Made by a program: the position numbers and the translations under genes | Part shown: positions 50,789 to 58,252 of the stretch, in pieces | Layout: every line of letters begins with the position of its first letter | Numbering within the stretch: position 1 is the first letter of the stretch | Notes under the pieces: generated by a model | The model's database searches: none | Told to the model about the DNA's origin: nothing | The model's input: only the letters and a program-made list of their open reading frames with translations | Origin: Nitrospira sp. ST-bin5 | GTDB taxonomy: Bacteria > Nitrospirota > Nitrospiria > Nitrospirales > Nitrospiraceae | Length of the DNA: 64,000 nt | NCBI GenBank assembly: GCA_002083555.1 | Contig: MSXN01000001.1 | Location: forward strand, 138,128-202,127 | Reading direction: 5' to 3'

Positions 50789-52213
50789 CTAAGCACGAGA
50801 TCTTGCGGACGGACGAATCACCCACAGCATCAGCGCGGTGAACACCAGTGAACCGGCTGATGCCATCCAGAGAAACCACTCCAGCTTTCCCAGCACCGCC
50901 GCGATCAGGACGATCACGGAAAAATCACGGCTAGCGACATTCTTCAGCATAAACTCGGACCAGGCCGCATGCGCCGGCGTCTTCCACCCGCTTGCCGCCT
51001 TGATCTTTTGGGCCCGCGTCACCAACACGAACGACGACGCGTTCCCGAGCACGGCAGCCGCACCCAATGCGAGCGGAATCCAGGCCTCGGCCTGCCCGGC
51101 CGTCTGCTGATAGACCCCCACGGCAATCCCGGCGAAGATGGCCATATGCACGACATTGTCCATCGCAATATCAAGCCAGGCGCCGAACGCAGACTCGGTA
51201 AACGTGAGACGGGCCACTTCGCCATCACAACAATCGATCACCGCCGCAAATTGAAACAGCAGCGCCGCCACAATCGCCGACTCATAGGTCCCGACTCCGA
51301 ACTCCACGGCGGCCAGCAGCCCTAGCACTGTCGCCACCATAGTAATCGCGTTGGGCGACGCCCCCAAGGCCAGGAAGATCCGCGTGAGCCACCGAGATAC
51401 CTTGCGATTGAAGTAGCGGTCGACGAATCCCTCGAATTCGCCCTTGAGCGAGGAGAACAGCTTCCGTTCGGCCGCCGGGACATCGGCTTGCGTCCGCACA
51501 TCCTGGTACCACTGGGAGGGATGCCCGCCCGTCCGCAGGACCCGCACCTGCCCATCGAGCGCCGCCCGCTCAATCCATCGTCGGATCGGCATGGCTCCGG
51601 GAGGGGTTTGAATATCCTGTGCCGCGGCCATGAGGCCGGCCGGCAAAACGAGCAAATCCGCCGCAACCAGCGTCGTATCTTCGGCCCGGGGCGACCCGAT
51701 GGCGAGAAGCCGTTCGGCCTGAACCTTGACCGCAACCCGTCGATCTCCGGCTGTCCGCTGCGAGACCGGCTGCGCGACCAGAATCGCCTGTCCCTCCCGC
51801 ACCTCGCGGCGCAGGGTTTCGATCAAGCCCCGCGAGAACACCCCTCGCACGCTCGCAACGAGACAAAACCCGGGGACTTCCGCCGCCATCGCTTCCCAGG
51901 TACGAGGATCGTCGAGCGGGAACTCCCGGATCGGCATCCACCGCACAGGAATCGTCACGCGCGGGCCGCGGCCTAACGCCTGCTTGAGTTGATCTTCTTC
52001 CGGACCGGCAAGCACGATCAATTGCCGAATGCCGGCCCGTTGCAGTGTGAGCACAGCGCGTTGAAACAGCCCGATCCCCACGACCTGTGTCAGAGGGCCG
52101 GCACTGCCCGGCACACGATCAAGGGATTCGCCGAAGACACTGACCGATGGCAGCAGAATGGCTGTCGCCAGCCCCTGCACTTCTGCACGATGTTGTACGA
52201 GACTTTCACTCAT
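50789..52213 (-). CDS. CDP-alcohol phosphotransferase fused to degenerate nucleotidyltransferase
   Basis: 474 residues. About 1-255: sugar nucleotidyltransferase-like fold (ending WYQDVRTQADVPAAERKL) but the usual LxxGxGxR catalytic loop is replaced by LPSVSVFGESLDR, so probably inactive. About 260-470: CDP-alcohol phosphatidyltransferase with the complete motif D327-x2-D330-G331-x2-A334-R335-x8-G344-x3-D348-x3-D352 and about six spans. It should transfer a phospho- or phosphono-alcohol from its CDP/CMP ester to a lipid alcohol. The two-domain plan recalls archaeal inositol-phosphate enzymes (IPCT/DIPPS). Follows the cytidylyltransferase-like gene by 65 bp. Confidence 0.88.
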   Translation of the reverse strand: MSESLVQHRAEVQGLATAILLPSVSVFGESLDRVPGSAGPLTQVVGIGLFQRAVLTLQRAGIRQLIVLAGPEEDQLKQALGRGPRVTIPVRWMPIREFPLDDPRTWEAMAAEVPGFCLVASVRGVFSRGLIETLRREVREGQAILVAQPVSQRTAGDRRVAVKVQAERLLAIGSPRAEDTTLVAADLLVLPAGLMAAAQDIQTPPGAMPIRRWIERAALDGQVRVLRTGGHPSQWYQDVRTQADVPAAERKLFSSLKGEFEGFVDRYFNRKVSRWLTRIFLALGASPNAITMVATVLGLLAAVEFGVGTYESAIVAALLFQFAAVIDCCDGEVARLTFTESAFGAWLDIAMDNVVHMAIFAGIAVGVYQQTAGQAEAWIPLALGAAAVLGNASSFVLVTRAQKIKAASGWKTPAHAAWSEFMLKNVASRDFSVIVLIAAVLGKLEWFLWMASAGSLVFTALMLWVIRPSARSRA

Positions 52214-52278
52214 CGGGCAACCCGTCGCTCGCTGTTGGTCCAGTGGAAAACCCAGCGGCCGTCACGCACGACCTACAC

Positions 52279-52998
52279 TTAAATCCTGGGCAGGATCTCG
52301 CGCTCAGCCTTCGTCACATCTTCGGGAAAATCGATCTCGGTCCAGGGCAGGCCGCCGATCTTTTCATGGCCGACCTTCACATCGCGGAAGAAGTCGATCA
52401 GCGCGTCTTCATACTCCATCTGCCAGGCGTCCCGGTCAATGAATTTCCGGAGCGAGGCGACGACATGCGGGGAGTCGGCCTGCCGCACTTTGAGAAATCC
52501 CACGCCTTCACCCGCATACTCGTACCGCGGCGGCATGGTTTTCGTCAGCGCGATCACCCGCCCGCCTTCGACCACGACCATACATTCTTCACCGGTCTGC
52601 TTGACCGATTCATCCATCAGCAATGCATTCTCGTACGGCGAACTGACCAGACGCTGCAGAATCTCCCGATGAAAGAGCACGTCGGCGTCCATGACGATCG
52701 TGTCATCGGTGAAGGCGGTCCGGGCGATCCACAAGGACGAGATGCTGCCCCGATGGAACTGCTCGTTCACCAGGAAATTAACCCGCACCCCGCAGGAATC
52801 GGACTCGACCGCGGCGCGAATCATCTCCTGCTTGTAGCCCACGACGATGTCGGCCTGACGGATACCCACGCTGGCCAGCAAGGTCAGATACCGGTGCAGC
52901 AGGGTCTGCCCCCCGATCTTGATGAGGCACTTCGGGTGATGCTGCGTGACGGGCCAGAGCCGCTTGCCGACTCCCGCGGCCAGAATGATCGCCTTCAT
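52279..52998 (-). CDS. NTP-transferase, probable cytidylyltransferase for the head group (PntC-like)
   Basis: 239 residues. Rossmann-like NTP transferase: MKAIILAAGVGKRLWPVTQH (LAAGxGxRL), KCLIKIGGQTLLHR, VMDADVLFHREIL (metal Asp pair) and terminal PWTEIDFPEDVTKAE. These features match small cytidylyltransferases for phosphocholine or 2-aminoethylphosphonate. Its ATG overlaps the stop of the transaminase gene (ATGA, 52995-52998), linking them. It would make CMP-aminoethylphosphonate if the neighbouring genes are read correctly. Specificity is inferred from context. Confidence 0.85.
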   Translation of the reverse strand: MKAIILAAGVGKRLWPVTQHHPKCLIKIGGQTLLHRYLTLLASVGIRQADIVVGYKQEMIRAAVESDSCGVRVNFLVNEQFHRGSISSLWIARTAFTDDTIVMDADVLFHREILQRLVSSPYENALLMDESVKQTGEECMVVVEGGRVIALTKTMPPRYEYAGEGVGFLKVRQADSPHVVASLRKFIDRDAWQMEYEDALIDFFRDVKVGHEKIGGLPWTEIDFPEDVTKAEREILPRI

Positions 52999-54077
52999 GA
53001 CGGTTTACAGGCCTGCTCGAAGGCGTCGAGAAATCCGGTCAACTGCGCCTCGGTCAAGGCGCCCATATTGGCCACACGGAAAATTTTGCTTTCCAATTGT
53101 CCCTGCCCCGCATAAATGACATACCCCTGCGCCTTGAGGCGATCGTGCAGCTGATCATAGGTGACGCCGTCGGGAAGCGAATAGGCGGTGATGGTATTCG
53201 ACTGGCGCTCGGGCGTCAGCATCGGTTTGATCCCCAGTTTCGCCATACGCGCGCGAATCAACGCCGCCGCCTTTTTATAACGTTGGATACGGTTGGCCAC
53301 ACCCTCTTCCAGCAACTCGCTCAAGGCTTCGTCAAATCCATAATAGACCTGCACCGCCGGCGTGAAGGGGATCGTGCCGCGGCCTTGATCGTCCACATAG
53401 TGCGTGAGATGGAGGTACCACGACCGCTTGGGATACTGGCGCATCCGCTCGAGGAACCCCTTGCGTACCAGCACGAACGAGACGCCCGGAAATCCCTGAA
53501 TGCATTTGCCGGCCGTGCCGGCCACCATATAGATATGCGACCCGGCAATATCGATCGGCTCTCCACCCAGTCCGCTGACGGCGTCGAGAATGAACGCGCG
53601 ATTCTGACTGTCGACCACATCGGCAATCTCTTTCACCGGATTGATGAGGCCGGTGGTGGTTTCATGGTGCACCATGGCCACCGCGTGCACTTCGGGATGC
53701 TGCCGCAGCGCGAGCCGGAGTCGCTCCGGATCCGGCCTGGCGGTCCATTCATACTTGAGTTCGGATACGCCCAGCCGGTGCAACCCGACCATCTGGGACA
53801 GACGCTCTCCGTACACACCGTTATTCAGCACCAACACCCGCTTGCCGTGAGGAATGGCGGACATCAGGGCGGATTCGACCGCGGCGGTGCCGGAACCGGT
53901 AATGAGCACCGCGGCATACTCCGATTCCGCACCGGGCACAAAGGCCTTCAGCAGCTTGCCTTGAATCCGGAGCAGCAGTTCGGTGAATTCGGATTCCCGA
54001 TGGCAGATATCCGGCCGCAACAACGCCTGTCGCACACGCTCGGACACATTGACGGGGCCTGGATTGAGAAGAATCAT
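52995..54077 (-). CDS. phnW: 2-aminoethylphosphonate:pyruvate-type transaminase (PhnW-like, class V)
   Basis: 360 residues, fold-type I PLP enzyme. NPGPVNVSERVRQALL, LITGSGTAAVESALMSA, AMVHHETTTGLINPVKEIAD, AFILDAVSGLGGEPID (Asp for the PLP pyridine, 165) and GTAGKCIQGFPGVSFVLV (Lys 191, Schiff base), ending VIYAGQGQLESKIFRVANMG. These match PhnW/AEP transaminases closely. It should interconvert phosphonoacetaldehyde and 2-aminoethylphosphonate; next to a decarboxylase, the synthetic direction is likely. A related alanine-glyoxylate aminotransferase role cannot be excluded. Confidence 0.88.
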   Translation of the reverse strand: MILLNPGPVNVSERVRQALLRPDICHRESEFTELLLRIQGKLLKAFVPGAESEYAAVLITGSGTAAVESALMSAIPHGKRVLVLNNGVYGERLSQMVGLHRLGVSELKYEWTARPDPERLRLALRQHPEVHAVAMVHHETTTGLINPVKEIADVVDSQNRAFILDAVSGLGGEPIDIAGSHIYMVAGTAGKCIQGFPGVSFVLVRKGFLERMRQYPKRSWYLHLTHYVDDQGRGTIPFTPAVQVYYGFDEALSELLEEGVANRIQRYKKAAALIRARMAKLGIKPMLTPERQSNTITAYSLPDGVTYDQLHDRLKAQGYVIYAGQGQLESKIFRVANMGALTEAQLTGFLDAFEQACKPS

Positions 54078-54093
54078 GTTTCCCTTCGGCTTT

Positions 54094-54155
54094 CAGCCGT
54101 CAGCGCTCAGTCGTCAGCGCGTTCGAACGCTGACCGCCGACGGCTGAAGACTGAC
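54094..54155. repeat. Dyad of heptanucleotide repeats
   Basis: Four direct 7-mers CAGNNNT/G (CAGCCGT, CAGCGCT, CAGTCGT, CAGCGCG) run into TTCGAA and then four inverted 7-mers (CGCTGAC, CGCCGAC, GGCTGAA, GACTGAC). Inner stem GTCAGCG/CGCTGAC and outer stem TTCAGCCGTC/GACGGCTGAA can form. It fills the gap between the beta-subunit stop and the transaminase gene. Confidence 0.75.
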
Positions 54156-54157
54156 CG

Positions 54158-54736
54158 CTATTGTATGGCCTGCATAAACCGCTTCGTGATGTCCGGCGGA
54201 TCGAGCAAGACCCGTCCGGCATCCTCGACAAACTCGTTGACCTTGATCAGCAACATGCTCGGCCCGTCCTTCTTCAACATATCTTTGAACTCATAGACGA
54301 GATCCTCGCGATCGAGCACGCGCTCCACGTTGACATACCCGGCCGCCTTGGCGACTTTTTCCAGCGGCACGACGTTCGAAATCGTCGGCTGGTTCCCAGT
54401 GGTGCCGTACACTTCGTTGTCGAATACCACGTGAATGAAATTCTTCGGCTTCAAGGCGCCGACCGTGGCGAGAGTCCCCATCCCCATCAGCACGTTGCCG
54501 TCGCCGTCGAAGGTGATGACTTGCTTGTTCGGCTTGGCCAGAGCCACACCCAGTGCGATCGCCGGAGCATTCCCCATGGAGCCGATCATATAAAAGTGCG
54601 TAGGACGATCTGCAATCTTGTGGGCTTCGCGGGACGGGAAACCGTTGCAGATGATCACAGGCTGGTCGGTCAGCAATTCCAAGAGCGCAGCCAATGCCTG
54701 CGCCCGGCTGATCAGCGTTCCCTCTTCAGGTCTCAT
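54158..54736 (-). CDS. Phosphonopyruvate/sulfopyruvate decarboxylase-like TPP enzyme, beta subunit
   Basis: 192 residues from ATG 54736, overlapping the alpha stop as ATGA; the open frame to 54817 is not family-like. This is the TPP-binding half: MGNAPAIALGVALAKPNKQV, then GDGNVLMGMGTLATVGALKP and FDNEVYG, the GDG-x24/27-N motif that binds Mg-diphosphate. Family members (Ppd, ComE, Fom2) decarboxylate 3-phosphonopyruvate or 3-sulfopyruvate. The neighbouring AEP-type transaminase favours the phosphonate. Confidence 0.87.
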   Translation of the reverse strand: MRPEEGTLISRAQALAALLELLTDQPVIICNGFPSREAHKIADRPTHFYMIGSMGNAPAIALGVALAKPNKQVITFDGDGNVLMGMGTLATVGALKPKNFIHVVFDNEVYGTTGNQPTISNVVPLEKVAKAAGYVNVERVLDREDLVYEFKDMLKKDGPSMLLIKVNEFVEDAGRVLLDPPDITKRFMQAIQ

Positions 54737-55230
54737 GGATGCAACCCTTTCACGACGCCCTTGGTGATCACCAGCGCAACGGGAATGCGTTGCTTCATAA
54801 AGGTCTCGGCCACCCACTTGAAATCTTCGGCGGCGGTTTTCTCAGTCAGCGTCCGGTGCGGAATCTTCATGGTGTCGAGAAATTGTGGCATCACCTCGCC
54901 CATCACCAGATGCTCCGGCGCATCCTTGCCCCCTTGGCCGCGCCAGGACACAATCAGAATACAGGGTTGCCGATAGATCTGGTTCAAGGAAATGAGCGTA
55001 TTGAGGGAGGTGCCGAGTCCGGAATTCTGCATCAGGACGGCGGGAACTTTTCCCGCCATGTAGGCGCCCGCCGCCATCCCCACGGCTTCGTCTTCCCGTA
55101 CCGCCGGGGTATAGAGCCGCCGCACCATCAGTTCCGCAATAATGCCGCCCAGAATCGAGTCGGGAACTCCGGTAAAGAAGTCGACCCCCATATCCTGCAG
55201 CGCCTGAACGAATGCATCGCTTTCAATCAT
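54733..55230 (-). CDS. Phosphonopyruvate/sulfopyruvate decarboxylase-like TPP enzyme, alpha subunit
   Basis: 165 residues, the PYR half of a split TPP decarboxylase. FFTGVPDSILGGIIAEL at the start and REDEAVGMAAGAYMAGKVPA, in which the Glu activates the TPP aminopyrimidine, then MQNSGLGTSLNTLISLNQIY. The two-subunit form is like archaeal ComDE; many phosphonopyruvate decarboxylases are single chains. First gene of the operon; promoter TTGAGA-18-TATAAT at 55303-55332. Confidence 0.87.
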   Translation of the reverse strand: MIESDAFVQALQDMGVDFFTGVPDSILGGIIAELMVRRLYTPAVREDEAVGMAAGAYMAGKVPAVLMQNSGLGTSLNTLISLNQIYRQPCILIVSWRGQGGKDAPEHLVMGEVMPQFLDTMKIPHRTLTEKTAAEDFKWVAETFMKQRIPVALVITKGVVKGLHP

Positions 55231-55245
55231 GTCGCTCCCGATCTG

Positions 55246-55290
55246 TTATCGACACCGATACCGGAACCGGCCCGCGCGCGATCCGGTTCC
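55246..55290 (-). promoter_or_regulatory. Structured leader of the phosphonate-type operon
   Basis: Within the predicted leader are an 8-bp stem GGAACCGG/CCGGTTCC (55263-55270 with 55283-55290) and a 5-bp stem TATCG/CGATA just downstream (about 55247-55260). They could modulate translation of the alpha subunit, but no known riboswitch was recognised. Confidence 0.35.
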
Positions 55291-55302
55291 AAAAGCCGGC
55301 GC

Positions 55303-55332
55303 ATTATAAGACAGGGCTGCGCGCATTCTCAA
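55303..55332 (-). promoter_or_regulatory. Promoter of the phosphonate-type operon
   Basis: Minus strand TTGAGA (55332-55327), 18-nt spacer, consensus TATAAT (55308-55303). Predicted start about 55296, giving a leader near 65 nt. No other comparable promoter appears in the downstream gaps of the operon. Confidence 0.6.
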
Positions 55333-55410
55333 CAAAACATCCGGTTGCGCCGGTCTCGACGCCGTGGTAGCGTGCGACAATGGATCGCTTTTCGGATCGT
55401 TCGCGACACC

Positions 55411-55935
55411 ATGACTAACCGTCTGCTTCTGCATCTCCTCTTCGGACTCGTCTGTGTTTCCGGCGCGCTGCATGCGCCGCCGGCGTCTGCCGTCCCGATG
55501 ATCAACGACCCGAAGGGGTTTCAGAATCTCGCCTGGGGAACCGTGCTGAAAGGGCGCACGGATGTGGTCCCGTCGCGAACCGGTCCCCATATCACCGAAT
55601 ATCGCTCCGCCACCGGCCCCGCGATCTTTGCCGGAGCTGAGATGACCAGCATTCTGCTCCTGTCGGTCGACGACCAGTTCGCCCGCGTGACGATTCGCTA
55701 CCAGGGCGAGCAGACCCATGCCCAAGTCATGCGATTCCTCGAAACACAATTCGGACCCTTGGAACGCATCCCCGGGCAGATGGCTCGGGGACTGAATCAG
55801 CAATATAATTGGCGCGGGCCTGAAACCGAGATCAATGTCACGTATCAGGCGAACACGGAGCGCGGGTTTATCTTCATCGACAGCCGCACGCTGGCGCCGC
55901 GATTCAACGATCACATTACCGACTCCGCCGAGTAA
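55411..55935 (+). CDS. Secreted protein, tandem paralogue 1
   Basis: 174 residues, family not recognised. Signal peptide (LLLHLLFGLVCVSGALHAPPASA), then the shared start NDPKGFQNLAWGTVLKGRTD. Features YRSATGP, VTIRYQGEQTHAQVMRFLETQFGPLERIPGQM and a C-terminal beta-rich segment GFIFIDSRTL. About 40 percent of positions appear shared with the next gene. Probably periplasmic. No clear ribosome-binding site; the start ATG follows a divergent promoter region. Confidence 0.8.
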   Translation: MTNRLLLHLLFGLVCVSGALHAPPASAVPMINDPKGFQNLAWGTVLKGRTDVVPSRTGPHITEYRSATGPAIFAGAEMTSILLLSVDDQFARVTIRYQGEQTHAQVMRFLETQFGPLERIPGQMARGLNQQYNWRGPETEINVTYQANTERGFIFIDSRTLAPRFNDHITDSAE

Positions 55936-55951
55936 GGGAATCTGAAACACC

Positions 55952-56467
55952 ATGAACCTCTTGCCATTGCGCCTGACCGCCATCCTCTTCGGGCTTCTGC
56001 TTCAGACCACGCAGGCGCTCGCCGTACCGATCCTGAACGACCCGAACGGGTTTGAGGGGCTCCCCTGGGAGTCGGCGCTGACGGAAGGCGACCAGTATCG
56101 GAAGGTGGAGGAGGCCGGACGACTGCTCTCCTATGAGTTGAAGACCGGACAACCTGCGCTCGGAACCATTCCGGTTGAAGTCCTGCGTTACACGACTTTT
56201 GATGGGAAGTTCGGCCGCGTGCTTGTCCGCTACCAAGGTAAAGATACGCACGAACAGATCCTGGCCTACCTGCAAACCAAGTACGGTCCGCTCGATCGCA
56301 CGCCGGGACAGATTTCGGTCGGCCCGATCCGCGTCTATGCCTGGCATGGGTTCGACACGGAAATCACGCTCCGGTACGAGTCACGCATCGAACGTGGCGT
56401 CATCTTTTTTGAGAGCCGCATCCTGCGCGAAAAACTCTCGGAAGGAAATTCTGGAACGGTATTCTGA
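55952..56467 (+). CDS. Secreted protein, tandem paralogue 2
   Basis: 171 residues, family not recognised. Signal peptide (LRLTAILFGLLLQTTQALA) and the same architecture as the preceding gene: NDPNGFEGLPWESALTEGDQ, VLVRYQGKDTHEQILAYLQTKYGPLDRTPGQI and GVIFFESRIL. AAGGGAA lies upstream of ATG 55952, and the gap to the first paralogue is 16 bp, so they are cotranscribed. The pair arose by tandem duplication and has diverged. Confidence 0.85.
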   Translation: MNLLPLRLTAILFGLLLQTTQALAVPILNDPNGFEGLPWESALTEGDQYRKVEEAGRLLSYELKTGQPALGTIPVEVLRYTTFDGKFGRVLVRYQGKDTHEQILAYLQTKYGPLDRTPGQISVGPIRVYAWHGFDTEITLRYESRIERGVIFFESRILREKLSEGNSGTVF

Positions 56468-56759
56468 CAACCATGTTCCGCCTCCATAAGGAGCGAAGTT
56501 CTCCACTCGCGACGCCGGCTTGATTGCAAGGAACATAACCTCCCTCCCCAGATTCATCAATCGCTGGCGTTCTACCCAATTTCCATCCATGTTGTGCGAG
56601 AGAGCCGGCACTCCTCGTACCGCTCGCCCCCTCTCAAAGAAGGGTATCACCCCCTCCACTCAGGGGATTTCAAGAGTACTCCGATCACGGTAAAGTCAGG
56701 CCACAAAAGAGCCGATAGGAACTAGGGCATCACCACATTGAGATCGATTTGAGGCCACT

Positions 56760-57176
56760 ATGAGGAAACCCTTAACTGAATCACCGAAACCGATGCGGCC
56801 AGCCTATTCCACCCTGGACAAACGCTATACAGAGCGACTCGCGATAAGCTGTAGAGTTCGGTACAAGGGCGACATCCCGAGTCAGCCCCATACCGGACAG
56901 GGGCTGACTAAAGATATCTCCCTCACAGGATGCAAGATTATTAGTGACCACCCGGTCACTCGGGGAACCCTCCTCAGCCTGACCATTTCCCTTCCTGACG
57001 GAGAAGGTCCGCTCTGCCTCACCTCAGCGCATGTTGTCTGGGTCTCGGGATGCCAGTTTTCCGTTCGATTCATGCAGCTCTCGCAAGACCTGCGCAAACG
57101 GCTGCAAGCCTGTATCTGGAAAAACATCTCGCATACGACCGTTCACGATCAGCGGCCCCGATTCCGGCTGGTCTAA
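56760..57176 (+). CDS. Single-domain PilZ protein
   Basis: 138 residues. R22-Y-T-E-R26 and DISLTG (D52-S54-G57) supply the c-di-GMP contacts; the barrel core is SAHVVWVSGCQFSVRFMQL. N- and C-terminal tails of about 20 residues are variable. A strong hairpin terminator at 57204-57236 closes the unit, so it is separate from the next three PilZ genes. Confidence 0.88.
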   Translation: MRKPLTESPKPMRPAYSTLDKRYTERLAISCRVRYKGDIPSQPHTGQGLTKDISLTGCKIISDHPVTRGTLLSLTISLPDGEGPLCLTSAHVVWVSGCQFSVRFMQLSQDLRKRLQACIWKNISHTTVHDQRPRFRLV

Positions 57177-57203
57177 AGCTCCCCGCTTCATAGCTCCTTC
57201 GCG

Positions 57204-57236
57204 AGGCCCCGCCGGTGCGTTACCGGCGGGGCCTTT
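57204..57236 (+). terminator. Intrinsic terminator after PilZ gene
   Basis: Perfect 13-bp GC-rich stem AGGCCCCGCCGGT with loop GCGTT and its complement, followed by TTG. The stem is very strong, the T run short. Lies 27 bp after the stop codon at 57174-57176. Confidence 0.8.
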
Positions 57237-57435
57237 GCATATTAGGAACCGGCAGAGCCCCCTCCGCATCCCGTATTCCTGCAATACCCACAGATCTGAT
57301 GCTGCGTAGCGCCAATCGTGACGCGGCTTTCTGACATAGCCCCCCTTCAGCAGGGTCCCCTCACCCCTCGCCTAGGGGGCTGTCAAACGGCCTGCCTCGG
57401 GGTAGGGTTACATCATCACCAGGAGGCGTCAGAAC

Positions 57436-57807
57436 ATGAATTGGTGGAAATCAGACTCGACAACCTCATCCTCACACACGGCCTTGGCGGGAACGGAGCG
57501 ACGGCAGGATCCGCGGATCGGCGGGACCTTCAAGGTTCGATATTCGGGCGCGGACGGCCAAAAGATTGTGATGGGCCATGCAACCATCGTTGATCTATCT
57601 CGCCGCGGCTTCGGCCTCACGGGCGCCCGGGGGCTCAAACAGGGGATGGAACTCGCGCTCTTTCTCGAACTGCCCGAGGCTGAACGCCCTCTCTGCATCC
57701 CGCAAGTTCGGGTCCTGTGGACGGACGGCCAGCGCTGCGGCATGCAGCTCCCGCCTCAGAAAATCGGGACGATGGATTGGATGGATGCCCTCCTTGACTG
57801 TCACTAG
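57436..57807 (+). CDS. Single-domain PilZ protein
   Basis: 123 residues; ATG 57436 has AGGAGG nine bases upstream. R23-Q-D-P-R27 and DLSRRG (D53-S55-G58) are intact. Strand VRVLWTDGQRCGMQL ends the barrel. First of three consecutive PilZ genes (gaps 36 and 13 bp), apparently one transcript. Confidence 0.9.
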   Translation: MNWWKSDSTTSSSHTALAGTERRQDPRIGGTFKVRYSGADGQKIVMGHATIVDLSRRGFGLTGARGLKQGMELALFLELPEAERPLCIPQVRVLWTDGQRCGMQLPPQKIGTMDWMDALLDCH

Positions 57808-57843
57808 ACCGCGACGCCCGTCACGGCGTGAAAGGATCCGGTT

Positions 57844-58239
57844 ATGTCACTGCACCCTGCCCTGAAGGCACCAGGACTCCTCGACAGCCCCTTGACTGAA
57901 CGGCGCGGGATCGACCGCATCCCTCTCTCGTTTGGCCTGATGTATTCGGGGCTGAACGACACCGGCGTCATTATGGGCAATGGCACAGTCGTGGACATGT
58001 CGCGGGGAGGATTGGGAGTCCGGGGCAACCAACCGGTCAACGTCGATATGGATCTCACCCTGTTTCTCTCTCTGCCCGAGAAGAAAGATCTGCCCTTCGT
58101 CGTTCAGGCTCAAGTCGCGTGGGTCCATGGACATCGGTTTGGCCTGAGACCCCAACATATTCCGGCCGCCTCAGAACATCGCCTGCAGCGGTTTATCCAG
58201 TCATTCTTTCACACCGCTCACACCAGCGGGAAAGCCTAA
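57844..58239 (+). CDS. Single-domain PilZ protein
   Basis: 131 residues. R21-G-I-D-R25 and DMSRGG (D51-S53-G56) form the c-di-GMP site. The variable segments differ from those of the adjacent PilZ proteins, so it is not a recent copy. Short His-rich C-terminal helix (FHTAHTSGKA). Confidence 0.9.
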   Translation: MSLHPALKAPGLLDSPLTERRGIDRIPLSFGLMYSGLNDTGVIMGNGTVVDMSRGGLGVRGNQPVNVDMDLTLFLSLPEKKDLPFVVQAQVAWVHGHRFGLRPQHIPAASEHRLQRFIQSFFHTAHTSGKA

Positions 58240-58252
58240 CAGGAGCACCTCG

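Noticed and set aside
53097..54296. A 399-codon plus-strand open frame
   Set aside because: Antisense to the PhnW-like and TPP-enzyme genes; no recognisable protein sequence.
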